Assembly: GCF_001955715.1 (NCBI RefSeq)
Contig: NZ_CP019239.1
Span: 2,728,001 to 2,792,000, forward strand
Length of the DNA: 64,000 nucleotides
Direction: 5' to 3'
Source: Rhodoferax saidenbachensis
Lineage (GTDB): Bacteria; Pseudomonadota; Gammaproteobacteria; Burkholderiales; Burkholderiaceae_C
Positions 1 to 7,186 of this stretch are shown in pieces. How positions within the stretch are numbered: the first letter of the stretch is position 1; each line of letters starts with the position of its first letter. A model generated the notes under the pieces. It did no database searches. It saw only the letters and a program-made list of their open reading frames with translations, and had not been told where the DNA came from. The position numbers and the translations under genes are program-made.

Positions 1-1
1 C

Positions 2-1105
2 TACGCGCCACGCTTCGCCCAGTTTGAAGCGGCCGACCATGCGGGCGCAAGCTGGAACTCTGCGGCCTGCCTGTGCACCCTGAACTGGATGGTGTTCCGG
101 CAGTTGTGGAGTGCCGCGCTGGTCTATGTGGGTGCGCTGGTCGGCGGTGCCCTGCTGGTGTTTGGCATTGGCCGCCTGGTGCTGCAGTTCTCGCAGGAAA
201 CCGAATGGGGCCTGCTGGCCGGTTTTGTGGCAGCAGCGTTTTTGCTGCCCGGCCTGTACGGCAACGCGATCTTCCACGCCCAAACCCGCAAACGCATGGC
301 CGCAGCTCTGGCCGCCAACACCACACTGCCCGAAGCCGTGTCCATGCTGAGCCGCCAGGCCAGCACACGCCGGCGTTTTATCTGGCTCGCGCTGGCCAAC
401 CTGGCCGTCGTGGGCGCCGCTGCGGCCGCGTACACCCTGCTACCCAACGTGGCGAACCTGGGCATCGTCCCCGACCAGCCCGCAGATGCCCGCAATGTCG
501 CAGTCGGTCGCACCACCGATGCTGCGTCCGGCCCAGCACTCGCCGCCTCTGCAGCGGCACCCGCGGCTTCGGCACCGGTTGCCGCAGCGTCTGCCCCAGT
601 GGCAGCAGCCAGCGCGGTAACGACTGGGCCTGCCTCGGCCCCCGCCGCCGCAGCAGCAGCTTTGCAAGCGGCCTCAGCGCCATTGGTAGTCGCTTCTGCA
701 CCCCTAGCCGCCAAGGCTGCAACACCGGCCATCACCCCACCTGCCAAGCCTGTCGCTTCGGCACCGCGCGTAACCACAACGCCAGCCCCAACACCTTCGG
801 CCGCCGCAGCCAAACCGGCCAAAGCGCAGCCTGCACCTGCCACGGCCACCGTCGCGCCCAAAAAACCGCTGGCCGCACAACGTTACTTCATCAATGTGGG
901 CCTCTTCGCCGAGGAGACCAATGCGCGCAATGCACACACCAAGCTGCTGGACGCGGGCTTGGTGGCGTTCACCGAAGAGATGAAAACGCCCAAGGGCAAA
1001 CGCATTCGTGTGCGCGTGGGACCGTTTGAGGCTATTGGTGATGCGGATGCTGCGGCAGAGCGTATTCGTGGGCTTGGGTTGGACGCAGAGTTGTTCCAAC
1101 GCTAG
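2..1105 (+). CDS. DUF2628-like membrane protein with C-terminal SPOR domain (5' end outside window)
   Basis: The reading frame is open from the first bases of the window, so the true start lies upstream; residues YAPRFAQFEAADHAG before the first internal ATG (89) look like the conserved part of DUF2628-type proteins. Three hydrophobic segments follow (around nt 110-190, 200-265 and 375-445). A long Ala/Pro/Ser-rich linker spans about nt 480-870. A SPOR domain ends the protein (starting RYFINVGLF, about nt 880-1100). SPOR domains bind denuded peptidoglycan glycan strands, so an envelope or division-related role is likely. The linker is low-complexity and probably spans the periplasm. The function of the full protein is unknown. 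Confidence 0.8.
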   Translation, partial: YAPRFAQFEAADHAGASWNSAACLCTLNWMVFRQLWSAALVYVGALVGGALLVFGIGRLVLQFSQETEWGLLAGFVAAAFLLPGLYGNAIFHAQTRKRMAAALAANTTLPEAVSMLSRQASTRRRFIWLALANLAVVGAAAAAYTLLPNVANLGIVPDQPADARNVAVGRTTDAASGPALAASAAAPAASAPVAAASAPVAAASAVTTGPASAPAAAAAALQAASAPLVVASAPLAAKAATPAITPPAKPVASAPRVTTTPAPTPSAAAAKPAKAQPAPATATVAPKKPLAAQRYFINVGLFAEETNARNAHTKLLDAGLVAFTEEMKTPKGKRIRVRVGPFEAIGDADAAAERIRGLGLDAELFQR

Positions 1106-1161
1106 CGCTCAGACCACTGCATGGCCGAAGATCAGGCTTTTGCTGGTGAGAGGGTTTGAGG

Positions 1162-1716
1162 TTTTGGCATGTCGGGATATGCGCCCGACAGCGCACTCAC
1201 TTTTCTTGCTTCGCCAAGAAAAGTAAGCAAAAGAAGGCGAGCCGGATTCGTCGGCCCTTCGCTTCGCTACGGGCACGCTGCGTTGCTCGGTTTGGGCGGG
1301 GTCTGGCTCGAACTCGCCTTCGGCTCAAACAATCGCCAGCCCTGATCCGCCCAAACCTGCGCTACTCGCCTCCTCATTACGGCACCAGCCAAGTAACCGA
1401 AGACCAAATACCAACTTCGTCCGCGCTACGCGCGGACGGGTATTCATCTCATTTGGCCGAGCGTAGCGATGGCCTGTAATTCGCCCTAATCCCTTCTGGC
1501 TGCGCCGAGGAGCGCAGGGTTCAGTGGATCAGGGCTGGCGATTGTCTGAGCGCAGCGAGTTCGAGCCAGACCCCACTGAACCCGAGCACCGCAGGTTGCC
1601 CCGAAGCGCAGCGTAGGGGTCGCAGACAGTAGGGTCGCCTTTCTTTTGGTGACTTTTCTTTGGCGAAGCAAAGAAAAGTTACTGCGCTGTCGGGCGCACA
1701 TCCCGACACGCCAAAA
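1162..1716. repeat. 555-bp imperfect inverted-repeat element filling the intergenic region
   Basis: The whole gap between the SPOR gene and the alpha-E gene is occupied by a large palindromic structure. The left arm (about 1162-1370) and right arm (about 1505-1716) are reverse complements with scattered differences. For example CGGGATATGCGCCCGACAGC near 1173 matches the complement of the stretch near 1690-1710, and GGGGTCTGGCTCGAACTCG near 1300 matches the complement near 1555-1575. A shorter hairpin (GTCCGCGC...GCGCGGAC, about 1420-1440) sits in the unpaired centre. Several fortuitous open frames cross it but none resembles a protein. It looks like a dispersed non-coding repeat and could act as a bidirectional transcription barrier. 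Confidence 0.75.
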
Positions 1717-1752
1717 AAGAAGTAACGCCCCAAGAAGGAAACGAAAAAAGAC

Positions 1753-2709
1753 TCAGGTCACCGGAACCAAAAATTCCCGGCTGATATGCGCACCCAGATC
1801 ATTCACCCGATCCAAAAACTGCGTGAGGTAAGCGTGCAAGCCAGTAGCCAAAATCTCATCAATCCGGCCAAACTTCAAATCCGCCCGCAGCTTGCCCGCA
1901 CGACGCAAGGTCTCGCTGGACGGATCCCCCGCCACCAGCGCCAGATTGGCCACCACCTCGTTCAAACTGGCATGCAGCGAACGCGGCATGTCGGGCCGCA
2001 GGATCAGCAGCTCGGCCACCCGCTCCGGTTTGATCACGTCACGGTAGACCTTGCGGTACACCTCGAAACCCGAGACGCTGCGCAAAATCGCGCTCCAGTG
2101 GTAGAAGTCGTACTCTTGGTCCTTCTCGCTGGCAGTGCCAAAGAAGTCGCTCTGCACGGCGTGGAACTTCACATCCACCAGACGCGCCGTGTTGTCGGAG
2201 CGTTCCAGGAATGTGCCCATGCGCATGAAGTACAGGGCTTCGTCCATCAGCATGGTGCCGACGGTCACGCCGCGTGACAGGTGCGAGCGGAACTTCACCC
2301 ACTCGAAAAACTGCGCCGGGTCCTGTTCGAATTCCTTGCTCTTGACCATGCGTTTGACTTCCAGCCAGGTCTGGTTTTGCGTTTCCCAGACTTCGGTGGT
2401 CAACGTGCCGCGCACAGCGCGGGCGTTCTCACGCGCGGCGCTCAGGCAGGAGAGGATGGAAGATGGATTGCTCTCATCCTTGACCATGAAATCCATGACT
2501 TCACGGGCCTGGATTTCACCGTATTTTTCCTTGTAGGTGTAGAGCAGTTCGCTGATGGACAGCAGGCCCTGCCAGCCCACCTGGGCAACGGCTTCGGACT
2601 GCGGCAGCAAAGAGGTCTGGTAGTTCACGTCCAGCATGCGCGCGGTGTTCTCCGCGCGCTCGGTGTAGCGGGACATCCAGAAGAGGTGGTCAGCGGTGCG
2701 TGACAACAT
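1753..2709 (-). CDS. Alpha-E domain protein (DUF403)
   Basis: A 318-residue all-helical protein of the alpha-E (DUF403) family, recognised from the start MLSRTADHLFWMSRYTERAE and the hallmark pattern R-YTERAENTARML near residues 14-25. Alpha-E proteins occur almost always beside circularly permuted ATP-grasp enzymes and transglutaminases, in neighbourhoods predicted to build or modify a peptide; no reaction is established for alpha-E itself. The gene starts 15 nt after the ATP-grasp stop, so the two are co-transcribed. The same domain is present again as the C-terminal half of the fusion protein at 15904-18585. Length is normal for the family. Confidence 0.9.
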   Translation of the reverse strand: MLSRTADHLFWMSRYTERAENTARMLDVNYQTSLLPQSEAVAQVGWQGLLSISELLYTYKEKYGEIQAREVMDFMVKDESNPSSILSCLSAARENARAVRGTLTTEVWETQNQTWLEVKRMVKSKEFEQDPAQFFEWVKFRSHLSRGVTVGTMLMDEALYFMRMGTFLERSDNTARLVDVKFHAVQSDFFGTASEKDQEYDFYHWSAILRSVSGFEVYRKVYRDVIKPERVAELLILRPDMPRSLHASLNEVVANLALVAGDPSSETLRRAGKLRADLKFGRIDEILATGLHAYLTQFLDRVNDLGAHISREFLVPVT

Positions 2710-2724
2710 GGTGGCTGGCCTTTC

Positions 2725-4242
2725 TCAAGCGGACTGGGTTTGGGACTGCGAAGCGGATGAAGCAGGTGCGGCAGCGGGCGCGGAATCGTCTTCCAGAATC
2801 CAGGTGTCTTTGGTGCCGCCACCTTGCGATGAGTTGACCACCAGCGAACCGTCTTTGAGCGCGACACGGGTCAGGCCACCGGGCACCATCTGCACGGTCT
2901 TGCCCGACAACACGTAGGGACGCAAATCGATGTGGCGCGGCGCAATGCCGCTTTCCACAAATGTCGGGCAACTCGACAGGCTCAGCGTGGGCTGGGCGAT
3001 GTAACCACTGGGGTTGGCCAGCACGGCCTTGCGGAAGTCTTCAATCTCGGCCTTGGTGGCGGCCGGGCCCACCAGCATGCCGTAACCACCGGCACCGTGC
3101 ACCTCCTTGACCACCAGGTCTTTCAGATTCGCCAGGGTGTAGGCCAGGTCATCCTTGTTACGGCACATGTAAGTCGGCACGTTGTTCAGGATGGGTTTCT
3201 CTCCGAGGTAGAACTCGATCATCTTGGGGACATAGGGGTAGATGGACTTGTCGTCCGCCACACCGGTACCCACAGCGTTGCAGATGGTCACATTACCGGC
3301 GCGGTAGGCGTCCAGCAGGCCCGCGCAACCCAATGTGGAGGTGGGGCGGAACACCGTGGGGTCCAGAAAATCGTCGTCCACACGGCGGTAGATCACGTCC
3401 ACCCGCATGGGGCCGCGCGTGGTGCGCATGTAGACGAACTTGTCTTTCACAAACAGGTCCTGCCCTTCGACCAGTTCCACGCCCATTTGCTGCGCGAGGA
3501 AGGCGTGCTCAAAGTACGCGCTGTTGTACATGCCGGGGGTCAACACCACCACAGTCGGGTCGGCAATGGTGTCGGGGCTGCTCTGGCGCAGCGTTTCCAG
3601 CAACAAGTCGGGGTAGTGGGCAATCGGCGCGACGCGGTGCGCGCTGAACAGGTCGGGGAACAACCGCATCATCATCTTGCGGTCTTCCAGCATGTAGCTC
3701 ACACCGCTGGGCACACGCAGGTTGTCTTCGAGCACGTAGTACTCACCGTTGCCCTGGGCATCCGGCGCGCGCACGATGTCGATACCGCTGATGTGGGAGT
3801 AAATCTGGTGCGGCACATCCACACCGACCATCTCTGGACGGAACTGCGCGTTGTTTTCGATCTGCTCACGCGGCACCACACCGGCTTTGATGATTTCCTG
3901 GTCGTGGTAGACGTCGTGGATAAAGCGGTTCAGCGCGGTGACGCGCTGCACCAGGCCCTTTTCCATGCTGGACCACTCGTGGGCCGGGATGATGCGGGGG
4001 ATCAGGTCAAAGGGAATGAGGCGCTCGGTGCCCGCGCCCTCTTCGTCTTTCTCGCCGTACACGGCGAAGGTGATGCCCACGCGGCGGAAGATCATCTCGG
4101 CTTCTTCGCGGCGCTTGGCCATCATGTCGCCGGGCTGTCGGGCCAGCCATTCGTCGTAGATCTTGTAGTGGTCTCGTATCTGCGCCCCCTTGGTAAAAAA
4201 CTCGTAGGGGAGCTGGGTGTACATCTCGTCGAATTTCCGCAT
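2725..4242 (-). CDS. Circularly permuted ATP-grasp protein (DUF404/DUF407)
   Basis: A 505-residue member of the circularly permuted type 2 ATP-grasp family, predicted to ligate a carboxylate to an amine using ATP. Family hallmarks include GVTF/GITFAVYGE near the N-terminus, the PRIIPAHEW block, LEDNLRVPSGVSYMLE and the EVHGAGGYGMLVGP loop. I chose the ATG at 4242 because AGAGAGG lies five bases upstream on the coding strand; a GTG six codons further up would fall at the predicted transcription start. The last 20 or so residues are an Ala/Ser/Gln/Thr tail (ending ASQSQTQSA). The gene heads a two-gene operon with the alpha-E gene and has a sigma-54 type promoter directly upstream. Substrate unknown. 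Confidence 0.9.
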   Translation of the reverse strand: MRKFDEMYTQLPYEFFTKGAQIRDHYKIYDEWLARQPGDMMAKRREEAEMIFRRVGITFAVYGEKDEEGAGTERLIPFDLIPRIIPAHEWSSMEKGLVQRVTALNRFIHDVYHDQEIIKAGVVPREQIENNAQFRPEMVGVDVPHQIYSHISGIDIVRAPDAQGNGEYYVLEDNLRVPSGVSYMLEDRKMMMRLFPDLFSAHRVAPIAHYPDLLLETLRQSSPDTIADPTVVVLTPGMYNSAYFEHAFLAQQMGVELVEGQDLFVKDKFVYMRTTRGPMRVDVIYRRVDDDFLDPTVFRPTSTLGCAGLLDAYRAGNVTICNAVGTGVADDKSIYPYVPKMIEFYLGEKPILNNVPTYMCRNKDDLAYTLANLKDLVVKEVHGAGGYGMLVGPAATKAEIEDFRKAVLANPSGYIAQPTLSLSSCPTFVESGIAPRHIDLRPYVLSGKTVQMVPGGLTRVALKDGSLVVNSSQGGGTKDTWILEDDSAPAAAPASSASQSQTQSA

Positions 4243-4266
4243 AAGAACCTCTCTGAACACTCTCTA

Positions 4267-4282
4267 AGCAATCTTTAGACCA
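4267..4282 (-). promoter_or_regulatory. Candidate sigma-54 (-24/-12) promoter of the ATP-grasp/alpha-E operon
   Basis: Reading the minus strand, TGGTCTAAAGATTGCT places GG and GC exactly as in the sigma-54 consensus TGGCACG-N4-TTGCW. The expected transcription start, about 12 nt downstream, falls near 4256, leaving a roughly 14-nt leader that contains the Shine-Dalgarno sequence (4248-4254) and leads into the ATG at 4242. The -24 element is imperfect after TGG. This is inference from sequence match and spacing only. Confidence 0.55.
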
Positions 4283-4333
4283 GCTAGAGCCCGCTCACAC
4301 GACTTTCTGCCAGTGCGAACCGACCTTGTTTTT

Positions 4334-4463
4334 TGCACCACTATGGCACACGATGGTGCCAATACCGCTGCGAGCTTTCCCGCGTACATGCCACATTTTG
4401 GGGATTCCACGACTGCCAACGCATGGCACCACAATGGGGCGAGTCATGCACCACGATGCTCCG
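4334..4463 (-). promoter_or_regulatory. Three NtrC-like enhancer boxes upstream of the sigma-54 promoter
   Basis: Three similar motifs lie 50-180 bp upstream of the candidate promoter, inside the 3' end of comEC: TGCACCACTATGGCACA (4334-4350), GGCACCACAATGGGGC (4425-4440) and TGCACCACGATGCTCCG (4447-4463). Each shares GCACCAC-N-ATG and resembles the NtrC site TGCACC-N5-GGTGCA, with the second half-site degenerate. An overlapping perfect dyad TGGCAC-N6-GTGCCA is at 4344-4361. The position is right for activation of sigma-54 transcription. The motifs also encode ComEC residues, so some similarity could be coincidental. Confidence 0.4.
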
Positions 4464-6833
4464 CTCCTGGTAGCGCTGCAAAACGGACGCCGCTGGATGC
4501 CCAAAGCGATTGCGGTAGCCCGATTGCATCAGAGCGAACTGCGGCGCCACCGCATCCAGAAACGCCGCGCTGCTGGAGGTCTTGCTGCCATGGTGTGGAA
4601 CCAACAGTACGTCACTGTGGAGCAGATCCGCACTGTCGGCAATCAGACGCGCCTCCTGGGCCTGTTCGATATCTCCCACCAACAGCGCCGTATGTGCCCC
4701 GCTGGAAATGCGCAGAACACACGACAGGGCATTGGGTTTGCCCTGGCGGTCGTAATCCTCAGCACGCGGATGTACCACCGCGAAGTCCACCCCATCCCAG
4801 CGCCACTGCTGTCCGGCCACACAACGCTGCGCGGGCCGCAGCACCTGCAATGGGTGTTCCGGTTCGATGGAACTCAACAACGTGGCCTGCGGTTGCATGG
4901 CCAACACCGCCTGCGCGCCACCTACATGGTCAGCATCGCGGTGGCTCAGCACCAGCGTGTCCAGCCGTGTGTGCAGCGCCTGCAACAGCGGCACCAACAC
5001 GCGGTGACCGGCGTCACTCTCCAGGCTGTAGCGCGGCCCGGCGTCATACAGCAGCGCATGGTGGGCCGTACGCACCAGCACCGCATTGCCCTGCCCCACA
5101 TCGGCGGCCAGCAGTTCAAACTGACCTTCTGGGGGCAACGGCGCCTGCCACAAAAACACCGGCAACAGCAGCGGCAAGCCCAGCAGCCGCATGGGCCACG
5201 ACCACGGAAAGACCAGCGCCATGCCTCCGAGCACACCGGCCACACCCAGCCACAGCGGCGGCATCGCCACTGACAGTGCCGCCCAGGGGAACGCAGCCAG
5301 CCATTGCAGACCCGCCAGCAGCAAGCCCACAGCGCCCGCTGCCACATCCCACAGGCCGGGCACCAACACACCGAAGAGTGCCAACGGCGTCACCACCAGC
5401 GTGACCCAGGGAATGGCGAACGCATTGGCCAGCAAACCCACAATGGAAACCTGCCCGAACAACAGCAACGTCAATGGCGCCAGAGCCAGCGTAATGACCC
5501 ACTGCTCCCGGAATATGGCCCCCACGCTTGCCACTGCGTGTGCTGCGCTGCCCCCCAGGGGGGCTAATTTCCCTTGGGGCGGCCCAGCGGAAAATTCCGA
5601 AACAAATCGGCCTCCAGCCCTTGTGGAATGTGCGCGACCAGCTCCTGAATCTGTAGCAAATAACACACCCACCGCCACAAAACTGAGCCAGAAACCCGGC
5701 TGCAGCAAGGCCCACGGATCCAGCGCCACCACCACCGCGCAGGCCAGCATCCACACCTGCGGCCAGGGCCAGCGCGCGCCGCTCAGGCGCAGGGCGGCGA
5801 TGGTCGCCAGCATCACACAGGTGCGCTGGGCCGGCACACCCCAACCCGCAAACGCCGAATAGGCGATGGCCAGCAAAACGCCACCCGCCAGCGCGGCACT
5901 GGACGCGGGCCACCATCGGCAAAGGCGGCCCGAGCGTCGCCACAACCAGCCCAGCACCAGCGCGGCCGCCCAGGCGAACATCGTGATATGGACGCCCGAA
6001 ATAGACATCAAATGGGCGACCCCGGTAGCGCGGAACACATCCCAATCCACCCGGTCAATCGCGTTCTGGTCCCCCACCACCAGCGCCGCAATCAGGCCGG
6101 CATACTGGCGCGGCGTGATCTGGGCCAGGATCTGGTCACGTACCGTCTGGCGCACTAGCGACACCGGATGCCGCCAGGTCTGCCCCAGGCGTTGTGGTGC
6201 GGGGTCGTTGGCACCGGCGCGCACATAGGCCGTGGCCTGCACGCCCTGTTCCCACAGCCACAGCTCGTAGTCAAACCCGTGCGGATTGCGGCTGCCATGC
6301 GGCGCCTTGAGCCGCAGCGTCATGCGCCAGCGCTCACCGGCCTGCACCACGTCGGGCACACGCTGCAGCCCCGCCAACTCGGTCCCTGTGGGGTAGACAC
6401 CGGCGTACCAACCCACATCGATGCGCGGCGGCACGGCTATGGGCTGGCCATCCAGCGCCGCAGATTCCACGCGCAGGCGAAAGCGCAGCCCGGCCTCGTT
6501 GCGCTGGGGCATGTCGGTCACCACACCGGTGACCACCAGGTCGCGCCCCTCCAGCGCCGGGTCCAGTGCGTGCTGCAAGAAAGCCGATGCCCGCAAACCC
6601 GTGGCACCCCAGCCCAGTACCAACGCAGCCACCACGAGCAACGCGGTATTTGCTATTTTTTTAGTAGCTGCTTGCGCAAGCAGGATAAGGGCTAAAGCCA
6701 CAAACAGTGCATAAACTCCCCAGTGCCACAGGGCGGACTGCTGCAACTGCAGCGCCGTGCCCGCCAGAAGTCCCGCCAGGGCCAGAAACAGGGTCTGCCC
6801 TCGAAGCGACGGGAAATGTGCAAGGCCATGCAT
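4341..6833 (-). CDS. comEC: DNA internalization competence protein ComEC/Rec2
   Basis: An 830-residue inner-membrane protein that forms the channel carrying single-stranded DNA into the cytoplasm during natural transformation. It has an N-terminal DUF4131 membrane region, a central multi-spanning competence domain (about residues 200-560, including the block LMSISGVHITMFAW), and a C-terminal metallo-beta-lactamase-like domain. That domain shows ADVGQGNAVLV near residue 575, the metal-binding motif SHRDADHVGG near 629-638 and HHGSKTSSS near 745. Length is normal. Two stretches are derived from dispersed repeats but stay in frame: about residues 45-61 (DNA 6651-6700) and about 391-431 (DNA 5541-5661), both probably in loops. 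The gene ends just upstream of the ATP-grasp operon and carries its putative enhancer sites. Confidence 0.93.
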   Translation of the reverse strand: MHGLAHFPSLRGQTLFLALAGLLAGTALQLQQSALWHWGVYALFVALALILLAQAATKKIANTALLVVAALVLGWGATGLRASAFLQHALDPALEGRDLVVTGVVTDMPQRNEAGLRFRLRVESAALDGQPIAVPPRIDVGWYAGVYPTGTELAGLQRVPDVVQAGERWRMTLRLKAPHGSRNPHGFDYELWLWEQGVQATAYVRAGANDPAPQRLGQTWRHPVSLVRQTVRDQILAQITPRQYAGLIAALVVGDQNAIDRVDWDVFRATGVAHLMSISGVHITMFAWAAALVLGWLWRRSGRLCRWWPASSAALAGGVLLAIAYSAFAGWGVPAQRTCVMLATIAALRLSGARWPWPQVWMLACAVVVALDPWALLQPGFWLSFVAVGVLFATDSGAGRAHSTRAGGRFVSEFSAGPPQGKLAPLGGSAAHAVASVGAIFREQWVITLALAPLTLLLFGQVSIVGLLANAFAIPWVTLVVTPLALFGVLVPGLWDVAAGAVGLLLAGLQWLAAFPWAALSVAMPPLWLGVAGVLGGMALVFPWSWPMRLLGLPLLLPVFLWQAPLPPEGQFELLAADVGQGNAVLVRTAHHALLYDAGPRYSLESDAGHRVLVPLLQALHTRLDTLVLSHRDADHVGGAQAVLAMQPQATLLSSIEPEHPLQVLRPAQRCVAGQQWRWDGVDFAVVHPRAEDYDRQGKPNALSCVLRISSGAHTALLVGDIEQAQEARLIADSADLLHSDVLLVPHHGSKTSSSAAFLDAVAPQFALMQSGYRNRFGHPAASVLQRYQERSIVVHDSPHCGAMRWQSWNPQNVACTRESSQRYWHHRVP
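5541..5661. repeat. Composite dispersed repeat embedded in comEC
   Basis: Two different dispersed repeats lie side by side within the coding region. The first (5541-5590) is the GC-rich palindromic type with CCCCCCAGGGGGG and CCTTGGGGCGGCCC, also found at 32891-32935. The second (5601-5661) is the short repeat with GCCTCCAGCCCTTGTGGAAT, TGCGCGACCAGCT and TAGCA, matching the intergenic copies at 49996, 54018 and 58137. Together they contribute about 40 in-frame residues (about 391-431) rich in Gly, Arg and Ala. Confidence 0.7.
6651..6700 (-). repeat. Dispersed short repeat copy inside comEC
   Basis: On the minus strand this reads GGCTTTAGCCCTTATCCTGC, then TTGCGCAAGCAGCTA, then AAAAAAATAGCA: the conserved parts of the dispersed repeat (AGCCCTTAT, TGCGCAAGCAGCT, ATAGCA). 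It encodes a short stretch including AQAATKKIAN in ComEC, between two hydrophobic segments, so it is tolerated as loop sequence. Confidence 0.65.
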
Positions 6834-6900
6834 GCGGTCATGCTAACCCGGCACGGATGGCAAACCCGGGATGGCGCGGCTTTTGCTTTATCCTGTCGAA

Positions 6901-7166
6901 GAGCCTGCCTACGATCTATACGGGGTCACGTTGATGCGCAATCGGGATGAGTTGTCCGCCAAGACCACGCCGCATGGGCTCATGCCCATGCAAGGGGTTT
7001 GGTGGGCAAATCGCCCGATTTCGCATCAACCCGAACGGCAAGTGCCTTTTCGGGCAGTCTGCGGCGTTGCAAAGCCTTGCCGGGCACCAGCCCGACTGCG
7101 TTTTGCGCCTTGCAGCCCATCCCGAAAAGGCACTTGCGTGGCCCCGTATAGACCGTAGGAAGGCTC
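6901..7166. mobile_element. 266-bp MITE-like element with terminal and nested inverted repeats
   Basis: The ends (6901-6929 and 7138-7166) are 29-bp inverted repeats matching at 26 of 29 positions (GAGCCTGCCTACGATCTATA on the left). Nested inside are a 14-bp pair (6933-6946 with 7014-7027), an 18-bp palindrome CATGGGCTCATGCCCATG (6973-6990), and a perfect 16-bp pair CAAGTGCCTTTTCGGG (7039-7054 with 7121-7136). It carries no convincing protein. The size and nested hairpins resemble a miniature inverted-repeat transposable element or a structured repeat, and it ends 20 bp before the start codon of the DUF2126 gene. Confidence 0.65.
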
Positions 7167-7186
7167 TCAACACTCAGAGAGCATCC

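Noticed and set aside
124..861. A long minus-strand Ala-rich frame opposite the SPOR gene linker
   Set aside because: It is the complement of the low-complexity Ala/Pro linker in GC-rich DNA; the plus-strand frame has the membrane and SPOR domains.
1156..1831. Several open frames on both strands between the SPOR gene and the alpha-E gene
   Set aside because: They lie in the arms of the large inverted repeat, mirror one another and show no protein-family resemblance.
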